Positions 15,266-25,900 of a stretch of DNA of 64,000 nt are shown here, in pieces. The position numbers and the translations under genes were made by a program. The notes under the pieces were generated by a model, which saw only the letters and a program-made list of their open reading frames with translations, ran no database searches and was not told the origin of the DNA. This DNA comes from Flavobacteriales bacterium (GTDB taxonomy: Bacteria; Bacteroidota; Bacteroidia; Flavobacteriales_F; PHOS-HE28). The stretch lies in assembly GCA_016721005.1 (NCBI GenBank), contig JADKJM010000005.1, forward strand, positions 372,001-436,000, given 5' to 3'. Numbering within the stretch: the stretch's first letter is position 1; every line of letters begins with the position of its first letter.

Positions 15266-16435
15266 ATGGCGAAGGCTCCCGGCTCGAAGCAGCCTGTGAT
15301 CGCGCTCCTTGGCGGAGGCCAACTGGGTCGCATGTTCCTGGAGAACGCCTTGCGTTACGATGTGGAGGTGCAAGTGCTGGATCCCGATCCGCACTGTTCC
15401 TGCGCCCAACTCGCTTCGGTCTTCGTGCAAGGACGCTTCGATGACCGCGATGCGGTGATGCGTTTCGCGCAGGATGCCGATGTGGTGGGGATCGAGATCG
15501 AGCACGTGTCGGTGGAAGCGATGGAGGCGTTGAAGGCGGCAGGCAAGACGGTGATCCCGGATCCGAGCGTACTGCGCACGATCAAGGACAAGGGTTTGCA
15601 GAAGCAGTTCTACCGTGACCATGGCATCGCCACGTTGGACTTCGCGTTGATCGCGGACAAGGCGGAGATCGCGCAACACGAAGCGTTGTTACCCGGCTTC
15701 CTGAAATCGCGCACCGGCGGCTACGATGGCAAGGGCGTGATGCCGATGAATTCGCTGGCCGATGCGGACACCGCCTTCGATGGTCCGTGCGTGTTGGAGA
15801 AGCGCGCGGAGATCGCCTTGGAACTCGGTGTGCTCGTAGTGCGCTCCGCGAAAGGTGCGCATGTGGTGTATGACCCCGTGGAGATGGTCTTCGATCCGCG
15901 TTTCAATCTGGTGGATCATTTGCGTGCGCCGGCACGGATCGAAGCGACCCTTGCGAAGAAGGCGAAGCAACTCGCGTTGCGTGTGGCCGATGCCTTTGCG
16001 GAACCCGGCCTCTATGCCGTGGAACTCTTCCTGACGAAGAGCGGCGAACTGTTGGTGAATGAAACGGCACCGCGCGCGCACAACAGCGGTCATCACACCA
16101 TCGAGGCGTGCGCGAGCAGCCAGTTCGATCAGCTGCTGCGCTTGTACATGGGATGGCCCATGGGGGATGTCGGCCTACGCGGCAAAGCAGCGATGATCAA
16201 CCTGGTGGGTGAAGGCGGCGCGGGTCCTGTGGATGTGAAAGGCTTGGATGATGTGTTGCATGTGCCGGGCACCTTCCTTCACCTTTACGGCAAGAAAGAA
16301 ACGCGCACCGGAAGGAAGATGGGCCACGTGACGGTGGTGGCCGGCAGCGATGCGGAGTTGGATCAAGCGATCGCGGTAACGAAGGTGCATTGTAGAGTGG
16401 AACCAATAACGGATCTTACGATCCACAAACAGTAA
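15266..16435 (+). CDS. purK: 5-(carboxyamino)imidazole ribonucleotide synthase
   Basis: 389 residues of the ATP-grasp family. It makes N5-CAIR from AIR, bicarbonate and ATP in purine synthesis and hands the product to PurE. Visible: the N-terminal Rossmann part IALLGGGQLGRMFLENALRYDVEVQVLDPD, ATP-grasp segments (KSRTGGYDGKGV; VVRSAKGAHVVYDPVE), and the metal/ATP motif VELFLTKSGELLVNETAPRAHNSGHHTIEAC. The stop TAA at 16433-16435 forms the left flank of a CATG-centred palindrome, and purE follows at once, so the two genes are probably one operon. Confidence 0.96.
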   Translation: MAKAPGSKQPVIALLGGGQLGRMFLENALRYDVEVQVLDPDPHCSCAQLASVFVQGRFDDRDAVMRFAQDADVVGIEIEHVSVEAMEALKAAGKTVIPDPSVLRTIKDKGLQKQFYRDHGIATLDFALIADKAEIAQHEALLPGFLKSRTGGYDGKGVMPMNSLADADTAFDGPCVLEKRAEIALELGVLVVRSAKGAHVVYDPVEMVFDPRFNLVDHLRAPARIEATLAKKAKQLALRVADAFAEPGLYAVELFLTKSGELLVNETAPRAHNSGHHTIEACASSQFDQLLRLYMGWPMGDVGLRGKAAMINLVGEGGAGPVDVKGLDDVLHVPGTFLHLYGKKETRTGRKMGHVTVVAGSDAELDQAIAVTKVHCRVEPITDLTIHKQ

Positions 16436-16455
16436 GGGCGCGACATGTCGCGCCC
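16436..16455. repeat. CATG-centred palindrome at the purK/purE junction
   Basis: A perfect 20-bp palindrome, GGGCGCGACA/TGTCGCGCCC. The preceding GTAA supplies the purK stop codon, and the central ATG (16445) is in frame with purE. Confidence 0.85.
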
Positions 16456-16462
16456 CAACAAC

Positions 16463-16966
16463 ATGGTAGGCATCATCATGGGCAGTCGCAGCGACCTGGA
16501 GGTCATGCGCGAAGCAGTGGACACGATGAAGGAATTCGGCGTGGCGTACGAACTCACGGTGGTGAGCGCGCACCGCACCCCGGACCGCATGGTGGCCTAC
16601 GCGAAGGGCGCGGTCGATCGCGATCTGAAAGTGATCATCGCCGGTGCGGGTGGCGCGGCGCACCTACCGGGCATGGTGGCTTCGCTGACGATATTGCCGG
16701 TGATCGGCGTACCGATCAAGAGCCGCAACAGCATTGATGGTTGGGATTCGTTGCTGAGCATCGTGCAGATGCCCGCAGGAGTTCCCGTGGCCACGGTCGC
16801 AGTGAACGGTGCGCGCAACGCAGGGATCCTTGCCGTACAGATCCTCGCGATCCACGACCCGAAGCTGTCGGAGAAGTTAGCGGCGTTCAAAGGCGAACAG
16901 GAGGAGAAAGTGCGCGACGGAATTGCGGTATTGAAGCAGCAGTTCCCGAATGGGTTTGATGTGTAG
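16463..16966 (+). CDS. purE: 5-(carboxyamino)imidazole ribonucleotide mutase
   Basis: 167 residues from the ATG at 16463 (173 if the ATG inside the palindrome at 16445 is used). It converts N5-CAIR to CAIR, the step after PurK. Family motifs: VGIIMGSRSDLEVM, VVSAHRTPDRM (active-site Ser-Ala-His), GAGGAAHLPGMVAS and GVPIKSRNSIDGWDSLLSIVQMPAGVPVATVAV. The start is ambiguous: MVGIIMGS is the usual beginning, whereas the palindrome adds MSRPNN. A small hairpin follows the stop codon. Confidence 0.96.
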   Translation: MVGIIMGSRSDLEVMREAVDTMKEFGVAYELTVVSAHRTPDRMVAYAKGAVDRDLKVIIAGAGGAAHLPGMVASLTILPVIGVPIKSRNSIDGWDSLLSIVQMPAGVPVATVAVNGARNAGILAVQILAIHDPKLSEKLAAFKGEQEEKVRDGIAVLKQQFPNGFDV

Positions 16967-16974
16967 TTGTTGTT

Positions 16975-16998
16975 CGTGGTGAAGGAACCACGTTGTTC
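16975..16998 (+). terminator. Possible terminator after purE
   Basis: A 6-bp stem CGTGGT/ACCACG (16975-16980, 16987-16992) with a GAAGGA loop, followed by TTGTTCG. Modest stability. Confidence 0.4.
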
Positions 16999-17032
16999 GT
17001 GTTGAGGGTTGTTGGTTATTCGTCGGCGCGGC

Positions 17033-17647
17033 TCATGGGAGGATGGTGATCATGGTCTTCTGCGGGAGAATGAACGGATAGATCTCGTCCACATCGGCAT
17101 TGCGTAACGCGATGCACCCAAAAGTCCAGTCCTGTCCGGCGGTGATCCAATGGTCCATGCCATCGGGTACGCCGTGGATGCCGATCTCGCCGCCGATGTC
17201 CTTACCTGCTGGAATGAGGCCTTGTGTCTTGCGCTGATCGTAGCGTCGCTGGCTCTCGGCATTGGGGTAATCGACCCAGATGAACTTGTGCCACGCGTTG
17301 TGTACGCGTTTGCTCCGGAAGGCGAAAGTGCCCTCGGGCGTTTTGCGATCGCCTTGGTGGAATTTGTCGCCGATGGGTTTCTCGCCGAGCACGCAGGGGT
17401 AGGATCTCAGTAGCGAATCGCTCACATACACTTCGAAGCGGCGTTCGCTCTTGTTCACACGGAAACGGGTGGTGGTGGCATCGAGGTGGAGGGAATCGAT
17501 CAACGTGGCCAGCGGGATGACGCGAGCGGGTACATGAGCAGGTTCAAGAACCACCGCCGCGGCGAGGACCTCGGGAGCGACATTTCCCTGGCAGGCGACC
17601 AATAGATGCGCGAGCAGGGCGAGGAGAAGCGGGAGGGATCGGATCAT
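17033..17647 (-). CDS. L,D-transpeptidase (YkuD domain) lipoprotein
   Basis: 204 residues. A lipoprotein signal (MIRSLPLLLALLAHLLVAC) places it at a membrane facing the periplasm. The YkuD catalytic domain has TRFRVNKSERRFEVYVSD at its start, then IGDKFHQGDRKTPEGTF, and the signature IHGVPDGMDHWI ... TFGCIALRNADVDEI, with catalytic His and Cys in the HG(x)n(S/T)xGCxxxR pattern. It probably forms 3-3 cross-links, or anchors proteins to peptidoglycan. The ATG at 17645-17647 begins a good signal peptide; the longer frame upstream does not. It is divergent from the T9SS protein at 17769. Confidence 0.85.
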   Translation of the reverse strand: MIRSLPLLLALLAHLLVACQGNVAPEVLAAAVVLEPAHVPARVIPLATLIDSLHLDATTTRFRVNKSERRFEVYVSDSLLRSYPCVLGEKPIGDKFHQGDRKTPEGTFAFRSKRVHNAWHKFIWVDYPNAESQRRYDQRKTQGLIPAGKDIGGEIGIHGVPDGMDHWITAGQDWTFGCIALRNADVDEIYPFILPQKTMITILP

Positions 17648-17754
17648 GGGGAGATGTTCCAACGCGAATGCGGGGTGGATCCGTTCGTAACGGGTACGTG
17701 AAGCGACCTTGAAAGGAATGTCGATGGTGCAGACAGGCACACGGCCAACCGCCG

Positions 17755-17762
17755 TATTTTCG
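17755..17762 (+). promoter_or_regulatory. Candidate -7 box TATTTTCG
   Basis: One mismatch to TAnnTTTG, ending 6 nt before the ATG at 17769 of the T9SS protein. Confidence 0.3.
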
Positions 17763-17768
17763 CCCCCC

Positions 17769-19007
17769 ATGTCGAAGAAAATGAAGCAACCGCTGCGCAC
17801 GCTCGTGCTCCTTGCCTGTTTGATCGGTGCTTCCACCCAAGCCCAGTGGAACATGTTCAGTCATGATGGGTTCCAATCCATCTTCAGTATAGCGACCACC
17901 CCTGGCGCCATCCACATGATCTCCTTCCCGAACGGGGTGATCACCAGCGTGAACGGTGGAGCGAACTGGGCCGCGGCGAACACGGGCCTGCCTGCGGGAA
18001 CCACCGTGGAATCCGTCGGCTACAACGGCACCAGCCTCTACGTGGGCTCGCATGGCGGGGTATACAAGAGCACGAACGCAGGGGGATCCTGGGCGTTGGC
18101 GAATACAGGGCTACCGGCAACGAGCTCCAACAACTTCGCGAAGAAGTTCTACAAGTACGGCACCACCACCTTCGCGGTTTACAGCGGCACCATCGGCGCC
18201 GGCGGCGGCGTTTGGCGCACTACGGATGATGGTGTGAACTGGTTCTCCGGCAACGGCGGACTGAGTTCGAACATGACCGTATACCAGATCGCCGATATCG
18301 GCGGTGTGCTTTGGGCGGCGACGAGCACAGGCCTCGCCTATTCCTTGAACTTGGGCGTGGGCTGGACCTACGATACGGCATCCAATTTCACCTGCTTCGG
18401 GGTACAGGGAACGGCTTCCCGGATGGTGATCCTTTCCACCTTCGGCTACCGCTACCGCAACTACGCCGGTAGCTGGGGCGCGTGGCAGGATGCCACGGGT
18501 GATCCTACGAACCCGAGCAGCGGCGAACTCATCCTCTATGATGGAATGTACTGGGCGATCTCCGGCGGTTCACCGAGCAACGTGTTGCGTTCCACCAACA
18601 ACGGACAAACGTGGGCCAATTACAACACCGGCATCCAAGGCGCGGATGTGATCACTCAATACGCCTTCCACGCGGCCGGCACGACCTTGTACATGGGTAC
18701 GTTGACCCACTTGTACGGCCACACAGGTACGACAACAAGCGAAGCGGAAGTTTCGGAGATCGCGTTGCCACGCCCTTACCCGACGTTGTTCACGGATGGC
18801 TTTTCCGTGGATCTGAGCGGAATTGCTTCCGGACAGCAACTCGTGCTGATCGATGCGATGGGTCGCGAAGTGAAGCATGTCCAAGGGTTGTCCAGCACAG
18901 TGGCGCGGATCGAGCGTGGCGTGCTGCCCGCAGGCACGTACCGTGTTCTGCTGCTCGATCCCAGCAAGGGCACGCGTTCCCTGCTCGGTGCCGTGGTGGC
19001 ACAATAA
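17769..19007 (+). CDS. Secreted BNR/sialidase-like beta-propeller protein with T9SS type A sorting domain
   Basis: 412 residues. The signal peptide is MSKKMKQPLRTLVLLACLIGASTQAQ. The body has repeated Asp-box-like units: TSVNGGANWAAANTGLPAG, VYKSTNAGGSWALANTGLPA, VWRTTDDGVNWFSGNGGL and VLRSTNNGQTWANYNTGIQ, as in BNR/VPS10-type propellers. The last about 80 residues (ALPRPYPTLFTDGFSVDLSGIASGQQLVLIDAMGREV ... LPAGTYRVLLLDPS) are a type A T9SS sorting domain, so it is exported through the outer membrane and probably attached to the surface. The ligand is unknown. It lies 102 nt upstream of another T9SS protein. Confidence 0.8.
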   Translation: MSKKMKQPLRTLVLLACLIGASTQAQWNMFSHDGFQSIFSIATTPGAIHMISFPNGVITSVNGGANWAAANTGLPAGTTVESVGYNGTSLYVGSHGGVYKSTNAGGSWALANTGLPATSSNNFAKKFYKYGTTTFAVYSGTIGAGGGVWRTTDDGVNWFSGNGGLSSNMTVYQIADIGGVLWAATSTGLAYSLNLGVGWTYDTASNFTCFGVQGTASRMVILSTFGYRYRNYAGSWGAWQDATGDPTNPSSGELILYDGMYWAISGGSPSNVLRSTNNGQTWANYNTGIQGADVITQYAFHAAGTTLYMGTLTHLYGHTGTTTSEAEVSEIALPRPYPTLFTDGFSVDLSGIASGQQLVLIDAMGREVKHVQGLSSTVARIERGVLPAGTYRVLLLDPSKGTRSLLGAVVAQ

Positions 19008-19108
19008 CACTTCGTGGTGCATTTTTCGTGATCCTTTTCGACCGGGCAACCGGAAGGGAACGGATAAGGTCGTTATACTTGGGTCGCCACCCGACCTGAT
19101 CCACCATC

Positions 19109-22100
19109 TTGCTCAGAACCCTTACCCTCGTATTCCTCTTATTCGCAGCTCGTGCATTCGCGCAACCGTGCGTGGTGAGTTACACGTTCAGCGCGAGCAC
19201 CCCACCGGTGAACGGCACTTACGCCTGTGGGCAGACCGTGACCTTCTGTTACACGGTGACCTGGTGGAACACCACCAGTGTCAATTGGTTCCATGGCATC
19301 GTGGCGAACTTTGGTCCTGGATGGGATATGAGCACATTGGTCCCCGGCCCAACCCCAGCGACCTGTGGTGGTAGCGGAGGCACTTGGGGCTGGTACAATA
19401 GTGTGCAAGGGACGGCCGGGACCAATATTGGCGCACAGGGTCCTGGCTTCTTCTTCGACCTGGACAACGACGGCAACCCCGGCAACAACTTCGGTGATTT
19501 CTGCACCGGCGCGGTGAATTGGCAGTTCTGCTGGACCATCAGCGTATTGAGCGGCCCCGCCTGCATCAACGGGCTTGGCCTCGGAGTGACCGTGAACACC
19601 TTCGGCGATAGCGAGACGGGATCCTGGGGTAGTGCCGGTTGTGGAAACGATCCGATCGCTGTCTCGACCCCGGCGGTGATCCAGAACTGTGCGGCGAATT
19701 CCGGAACCGGTGGTCCGTTGGATCTGTGCAGCACAGCACCGCCACAGAACCTCTTTCTCTCCCTCGGCAATGCACCCGATGCGGGTGGCACCTGGACCGA
19801 TCCGAACGGAGCGGTGCATAGCGGCACCTTCACACCCGGAACGGATATCGGTGGCGCATACACGTACATGGTCGGGACACTTGTGCCGCCATGCTCCTCC
19901 TCCAGTGTGATCACGGTGAACCTGATCCCGCAACCGGATGCCGGTACCGACGGGGCCTTGACCTTGTGCGCTTCCGACCTCCCGACATCGTTGCTTGCGC
20001 AACTCGGCGGAGTACCCGATCCGGGTGGAACGTGGAGTGGTCCGGGTGGAGCATCCAGCGGCACGTTCGATCCCGCGATCGATGCGGCCGGTATTTACAC
20101 GTACAGTATCGCCGCTCCTGCACCCTGCGTGATGGTGAGTTCGATCGTGACGGTGAATCTGAATCCATCACCCAACGCCGGCTCTGATGGCACGCTGGCC
20201 GCGTGCTCCAATGGGATGCCCCAGGCGTTGTTCCCGTTGTTGGGTGGTACGCCGAGTGCTACTGGTACATGGACCACGCCGGGTGGCGTTCCGTTCTCCG
20301 GGACCTATACACCGGGCATCAGTTTTCCCGGCGCTTACACCTATACCGTAAGTGGTGTGGCGCCCTGCCCGAACAGTACGGCCACGGTGACGGTGACGGA
20401 GAACGCACAGCCCAACGCGGGGATCGATGGCGTGCTGACGCTTTGTGAGAATGCCGTACTGACCGACTTGTTCAACGCGCTCGGAGGAACTCCGGGGCCC
20501 AACGGAACGTGGACGGATCCCTTGGGCGCGGTCGTCAGCGGGATCATCACCCCTTCCATAGCGCTCAGTGGGAATTACACGTACGCGCTCACAGGTATCG
20601 CACCGTGTACGAATGATCAAGCGGTTGTGGCGGTCACGATCAGCGCGCAACCAACTGCTGGAAGCAATTCGGTGGTGAACCTCTGCGAGAGTTCCCCTGC
20701 AATGGATCTGTTCACTTCACTTGGCGGCGCCCCGGATCCCGGTGGAAGTTGGACCGGACCAGCAGGGACCCCGGTCGGTGTGATCTTCACGCCGGCGATC
20801 AGCACGCCTGGTCTTTACACCTATACACTCACAGCCACGGCACCATGTGCAAACTCCGTCGCCACGGTCACGGTGAATGTTTCACCACAACCAAGCGCTG
20901 GTGTGGATGCGGCGCTTTCCGTGTGCAGTTCTTCGGCGCCTTCTGTGATGCTGCCGCTGTTGGGTCCAACGGTGCTTCCCGGCGGAAGCTGGACCGATCC
21001 GAACGCTGCGCCCACAACGGGAACCTTCACTCCGGGCGTGAGCTTGGATGGCGCATACACGTACACGATCATCGGTGTAGCGCCTTGCATCACGAGCAGT
21101 GCGACTGTAACGGTCACAACAACCACCGCAGCGAACCCCGGTGTCGGCGCTCCGATCAGCCTGTGCAACTCAGGAGCGATCACGGACCTGGCGAATTCCT
21201 TGGGTGGAAGTCCGGACGGTGGCGGAACATGGACCACACCCATCGGTGGAGCATCCACCGGAAGCATCAACCCGGCCACGGCAGCCTCCGGGAATTACCA
21301 ATACACGATCGCCGCGAACGGTCCGTGTCCAGCAGCAAGCACGACGGTAGCCGTGACGATCGTGGCGCAACCGAACGCGGGTGTGGACGGCGCAGCGACG
21401 CTATGCAGCAACCAAGCAGCGCCGTACACCTTGTTCACCGCATTGGGTGGCGCTCCGTTGGCAGGTGGAACGTGGACCACCCGAGCGGTGCGCCGCACAC
21501 AGGCAATTTCTCCGTCGCCGCGGATCCGGTCGGTGTGTACACGTATACGATCAACGCACCACCACCATGCACTTCCGTTTCCAGTGAAGTGACGATGGGT
21601 GTTGGTGCAGGCTGCGAATGCAGGCACGGGTGGCAACGTTTCGTTCTGTGAGAATGGTGTGGTGGTTGATCCGTTCACCTTACTGGGCGGCGCACCGAAC
21701 GCTGGTGGATCTTGGACCGCGCCCGGAGGAGGGACGATCACGAACATCGATCCGTCCACAGCCACAAGCGGAGCGTACACATACACCGTCAACGGCACGG
21801 CACCATGTCCAAATGCCCAGTCGGTCATGAATGTCACGATCGATGTGCTTCCCGATGCAGGCAGTAGCACTTCCGTCCAACTGTGTGCGGACGCTCCGCC
21901 CCTCGCGTTGTTACCACTGCTCGGCACCACGCCCGGCGGAAGCTGGACCGGGCCATCCGGCGCAGCATCGGGAACCTTCATTCCCGGAACGCACATCCCG
22001 GGGATCTACACCTACACGTTGAACGGAACAGGTGCGTGCAGTGCTGAACAGGATCAAGCCAGCGTGCAAGTGGGGATCGATCCCTTACCTCAGCCATCAT

Positions 22101-22876
22101 TCACGGTGGTTGGAGGAAATGGCTGCGCGCCGTTCCAGATGCAAGTGATCAACAACGATCCGGCAGGAACGCAAAGCGCCTTGTGGTCCTTCGGGAATGG
22201 CGGCAACAGCATCGATCCGGCGGAAGCGTGGAACACTTACACGACGGCAGGAAGCTTCGACATCACCTTGCAGGTCACGGATGCGAACGGTTGCGTAGGA
22301 AGTATGACGATGGCCGATGCGGTCCTCGTTTCAACCGGGCCTATCGCGGAATTCTACGCGCTTCCATGGCGTGTGAGCGTGAACAATCCGACGACGGTGA
22401 TCACGCATACCCCTGCGGCGTTCGCGGTGTACGCATGGATGATCGACGGTGCATCGATCGATACCAGTGGAGTTTTCGCGTGGACCTTCGATCCACCCAC
22501 GCTGGGGGATCACATCATTTGCCTCACCGCAACCGACACGCTCGGTTGCTTCAATGAATTGTGTGAACGCGTACTCGTGGACGATGACCTGACCATTTAC
22601 GTGGCCAACGCCTTCACCCCGAACGCGGATGGCAGGAACGATGGCTTCCGCCCTTCCATAATCGGTGTGCAGGAGGACTGGTATGACTTCATGGTCTTCG
22701 ATCGCTGGGGCTTATTGGTTTTCCGGACCTCGGACCCCTATGAGACCTGGAACGGAGCCTTCAATAATTCCGGGGATATCCTGCCGACGGACGTCTACGT
22801 CTGGACACTAAAGGCGAAAGACCAGTTCACGCCGGAGAAGGCTGAATTGATCGGTACTGTGACCCTCTTGAAATGA
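19109..22876 (+). CDS. Repeat-rich gliding-type surface protein (T9SS type B sorting domain), broken by two compensating 1-nt shifts
   Basis: Begins with a TTG start and signal peptide (RTLTLVFLLFAARAFAQ). After an N-terminal domain of about 190 residues it has roughly nine units of about 75-85 residues built on CxxxxxxxLFxxLGGxPDPGGTWTxPxGxxxSGTFTPGxxxxGxYTYTxxxxxPCxxxxxxVTVTVxxQPNAGxDG. A PKD-like domain follows (FTVVGGNGCAPFQMQVINNDPAG), and then the type B C-terminal domain VANAFTPNADGRNDGFRPSI ... FDRWGLLVFRTSDPYETWNGAF. The frame is lost near 21481 (one C missing in ACCACCC) and restored near 21603-21605 (one extra G in GTTGGTG), so only about 120 nt are out of frame. This pattern suggests sequence errors, not decay. 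Total about 1255 residues. Confidence 0.8.
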
Positions 22877-22879
22877 AAA

Positions 22880-22899
22880 GGCCCCGAGTGATCGGGGCC
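22880..22899. terminator. Bidirectional terminator between convergent surface-protein genes
   Basis: GGCCCCGA / TCGGGGCC stem with a GTGA loop, flanked by AAAA on the left and CCTTCTT on the right, between the stop codons at 22876 and 22921. It can serve both strands. Confidence 0.8.
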
Positions 22900-22920
22900 C
22901 CTTCTTCCAACATGGGTTCG

Positions 22921-25900
22921 TCATTGTTTGACGAACCTCGTTTGCGCGAGCGGTCTGCCCTCCGCGTCGATCGCAAATACGATGTACACCCCGGTGGCCA
23001 AGGCGTCGATCTCCATGCGTTGCTGGAAACCGCTTTCCAGCACCAGTTCTCCAATGGCATTGTGGAAGCGCAGCATGCGACGGCCCGCGTAGGTGCATTC
23101 CACGTTCAGTGATCCGCCGCGGCTCGGGTTCGGCGAAAGACGGAAAACCGCTTCGTCCTCCTCTTCCGGGATCCCGGTCGTCACATCGCATACATCACCC
23201 TGACCGTTGCCGTCGCTATCCAGTTGGTCGGGGTTGAACTGCCACACGCAATTGTCGCAGGCATCCCCCACTCCATCGCCATCATAATCCATCTGCGCAT
23301 TGTTCGCCACAGCCGGGCAATTGTCGTTGCAATCGAGCAGTCCGTCGCTATCCGTATCCGCATCAGGCATGATGCCCGTGGTTCCACCGGCGCAGACACC
23401 GCACGCGTCGATGGTGGCGGATCCTCCGGGTACTCCTGCACAGTCCGCGATATCGAGCGTACCGACGCAGAAGCAGTCCGGGTTCCACTGGTCGCTCGTG
23501 GTGAACGGGTTGCCGTCGTTACATGCACTGCCCGGCAGTGCGGTTCCACCAGCCACGCCGAGGCAATCAAAGATCACAGGTGTTCCAGCACATGTGCAGT
23601 TGTTGCCCCACACGTCGTTGATCGTGTTCGCGTTGTTGTCATTGCACGTGGTGCCGGGTAGTGCTGTTCCACCAGCCACACCGAGGCAGTCAATGGTTTG
23701 ACCGACGCACTGACAGTTGGCGTTCCACATGTCGTTACCGGTTGTCGCATTGCCATCGTTGCACGCGGTGCCGGGCAGTGCGGCTCCGTTCGCCACGCCG
23801 AGGCAATCGAAGGTTACCGGCGTGCCAGCACATGTGCAGTTGTTGCCCCACACATCATTGATCGTGTTCGCGTTGTTGTCGTTGCACGCAGTGCCGGGCA
23901 GTGCCGTTCCACCAGCCACACCGAGGCAGTCGATGGTTTGACCGACGCACTGACAGTTGGCGTTCCACATGTCGTTACCGGTTGTCGCATTGCCATCGTT
24001 GCACGCGGTGCCTGGCAGTGCGGTTCCGTTCGCTACGCCCAGGCAGTCGAAGGTGACGGGCGTGCCAACGCAGGTGCAGTTGTTGCCCCACACATCATTG
24101 ATCGTGTTCGCGTTGTTGTCGTTGCACGCAGTAGCGGGCAGTGCCGTTCCACCAGCCACACCGAGGCAGTCGATGGTTTGACCCACGCACTGGCAGTTCG
24201 CGTTCCACGTGTCGTTGCCGGTGGTCGCGTTATTGTCATTACAAGCAGTGCCGGACAGTGCGGTTCCGTTCGCTACGCCAAGGCAGTCGAAGGTGACGGG
24301 CGTGCCAGCACATGTGCAGTTGTTGCCCCACACGTCGTTGATCGTGTTCGAGTTGTTGTCGTTGCACGCGGTGCCGGGCAGTGCGGTTCCGTTCGCCACG
24401 CCGAGGCAGTCAATGGTTTGTCCGACGCACTGACAGTTGGCGTTCCACATGTCGTTACCGGTTGTCGCATTGCCATCGTTGCACGCAGTGCCGGGCAGTG
24501 CGGTTCCGTTCGCTACACCGAGGCAATCGAAGGTGACGGGCGTGCCAGCACATGTGCAGTTGTTGCCCCACACGTCGTTGATCGTGTTCGCGTTGTTGTC
24601 GTTGCACGCGGTGCCCGGCAGTGCCGTTCCACCAGCAACACCGAGGCAGTCAATGGTTTGACCGACGCACTGACAGTTGGCGTTCCACATGTCGTTACCG
24701 GTTGTCGCATTGCCATCGTTGCACGCAGTGCCTGGCAGTGCGGTTCCGTTCGCTACACCGAGGCAATCGAAGGTGACGGGCGTGCCAGCACATGTGCAGT
24801 TGTTGCCCCACACGTCGTTGATCGTGTTCGCGTTGTTGTCGTTGCACGCGGTGCCCGGCAGTGCCGTTCCACCAGCGACACCGAGGCAATCGATCGTTTG
24901 ACCCACGCACTGGCAGTTCGCGTTCCACGTATCGTTGCCTGTGGTCGCGTTGTTGTCATTACAAGCGGTGCCGGGCAGTGCGGTTCCGTTCGCTACGCCC
25001 AAGCAATCGAAGGTGATCGGTGTGCCTGCGCATGTGCAGTTCGCGGTGATCACATCGCCTGTTGTATTGGCGTTGCCGTCATTGCAGGAGGTTCCGGGTT
25101 CAGGATTCCCGCAGCCGCATGAGCCCGGGTTGGTCTTCAATGGGTCCGAAGGGCATGCATCGCCACTCGATGCAACATAGCCGCCCGGTTGTGCGCAAGC
25201 CACGAGGCTCACTAAAGGATCTCCGGCTCCATCGCCGTCCGTATCGGCGTACCATGTGGTGGCTGCAGTGATCGTCACACTCGCCGTGGTCTGGAATTGT
25301 GCGCAACCGCCAGCCGCCGCAACCGTGTACGTTATTGTGTAGGTACCAGCAGTGCTGCTGCCCGGTGTGATGGCACCGCTGCTGCTGTTGATCGACAAGC
25401 CACTCGGGCTGGCGGTGAAAGTTCCATTCGCGGTACCGGTGCGCGTTACGTTTACCGGTGAGGCCGAAGTGCAGAACGGTGAACCCGAGTAGCTGATCGT
25501 GGCCGACGCTGCTGCAGTGATCGTCACGCTCGCCGTGGTCTGGAACTGCGCGCAACCACCAGCCGCCGCAACCGTGTACGTTACGGTGTAGGTACCTGCA
25601 GTGCTGCTGCCCGGTGTGATCGCACCGCTGCTGCTATTGATCGACAAGCCACTCGGGCTGGCGGTGAAAGTTCCATTCGCGGTACCGGTGCGCGTTACGT
25701 TTACCGGTGAGGCCGACGTGCAGAAGGGCGATCCCGCATAGCTGATCGTGGCGGATGGAGCTGTGCTCACGGAAACCGGAACGCCTTGGTTGACCGAACC
25801 ACACGCGTTCGACACTGTCACGGTGTACGTGCCCGATGCCGCCGTACCAGCACTGCTCAATGTCGGGTTCTGCGAACTCGATGTGAATCCGTTCGGGCCG

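Noticed and set aside
23540..25020. CRISPR-like array
   Set aside because: The repeats are 120/240 bp, translated, without unique spacers, and no cas genes are near.
23698..25122. Long open frame on the plus strand (474 codons) opposite the giant surface gene
   Set aside because: It is a by-product of the 240-bp repeat, which keeps all frames open. It has no signal, start context or domain, and the minus-strand reading has signal peptide, TSP3 and sorting domain.
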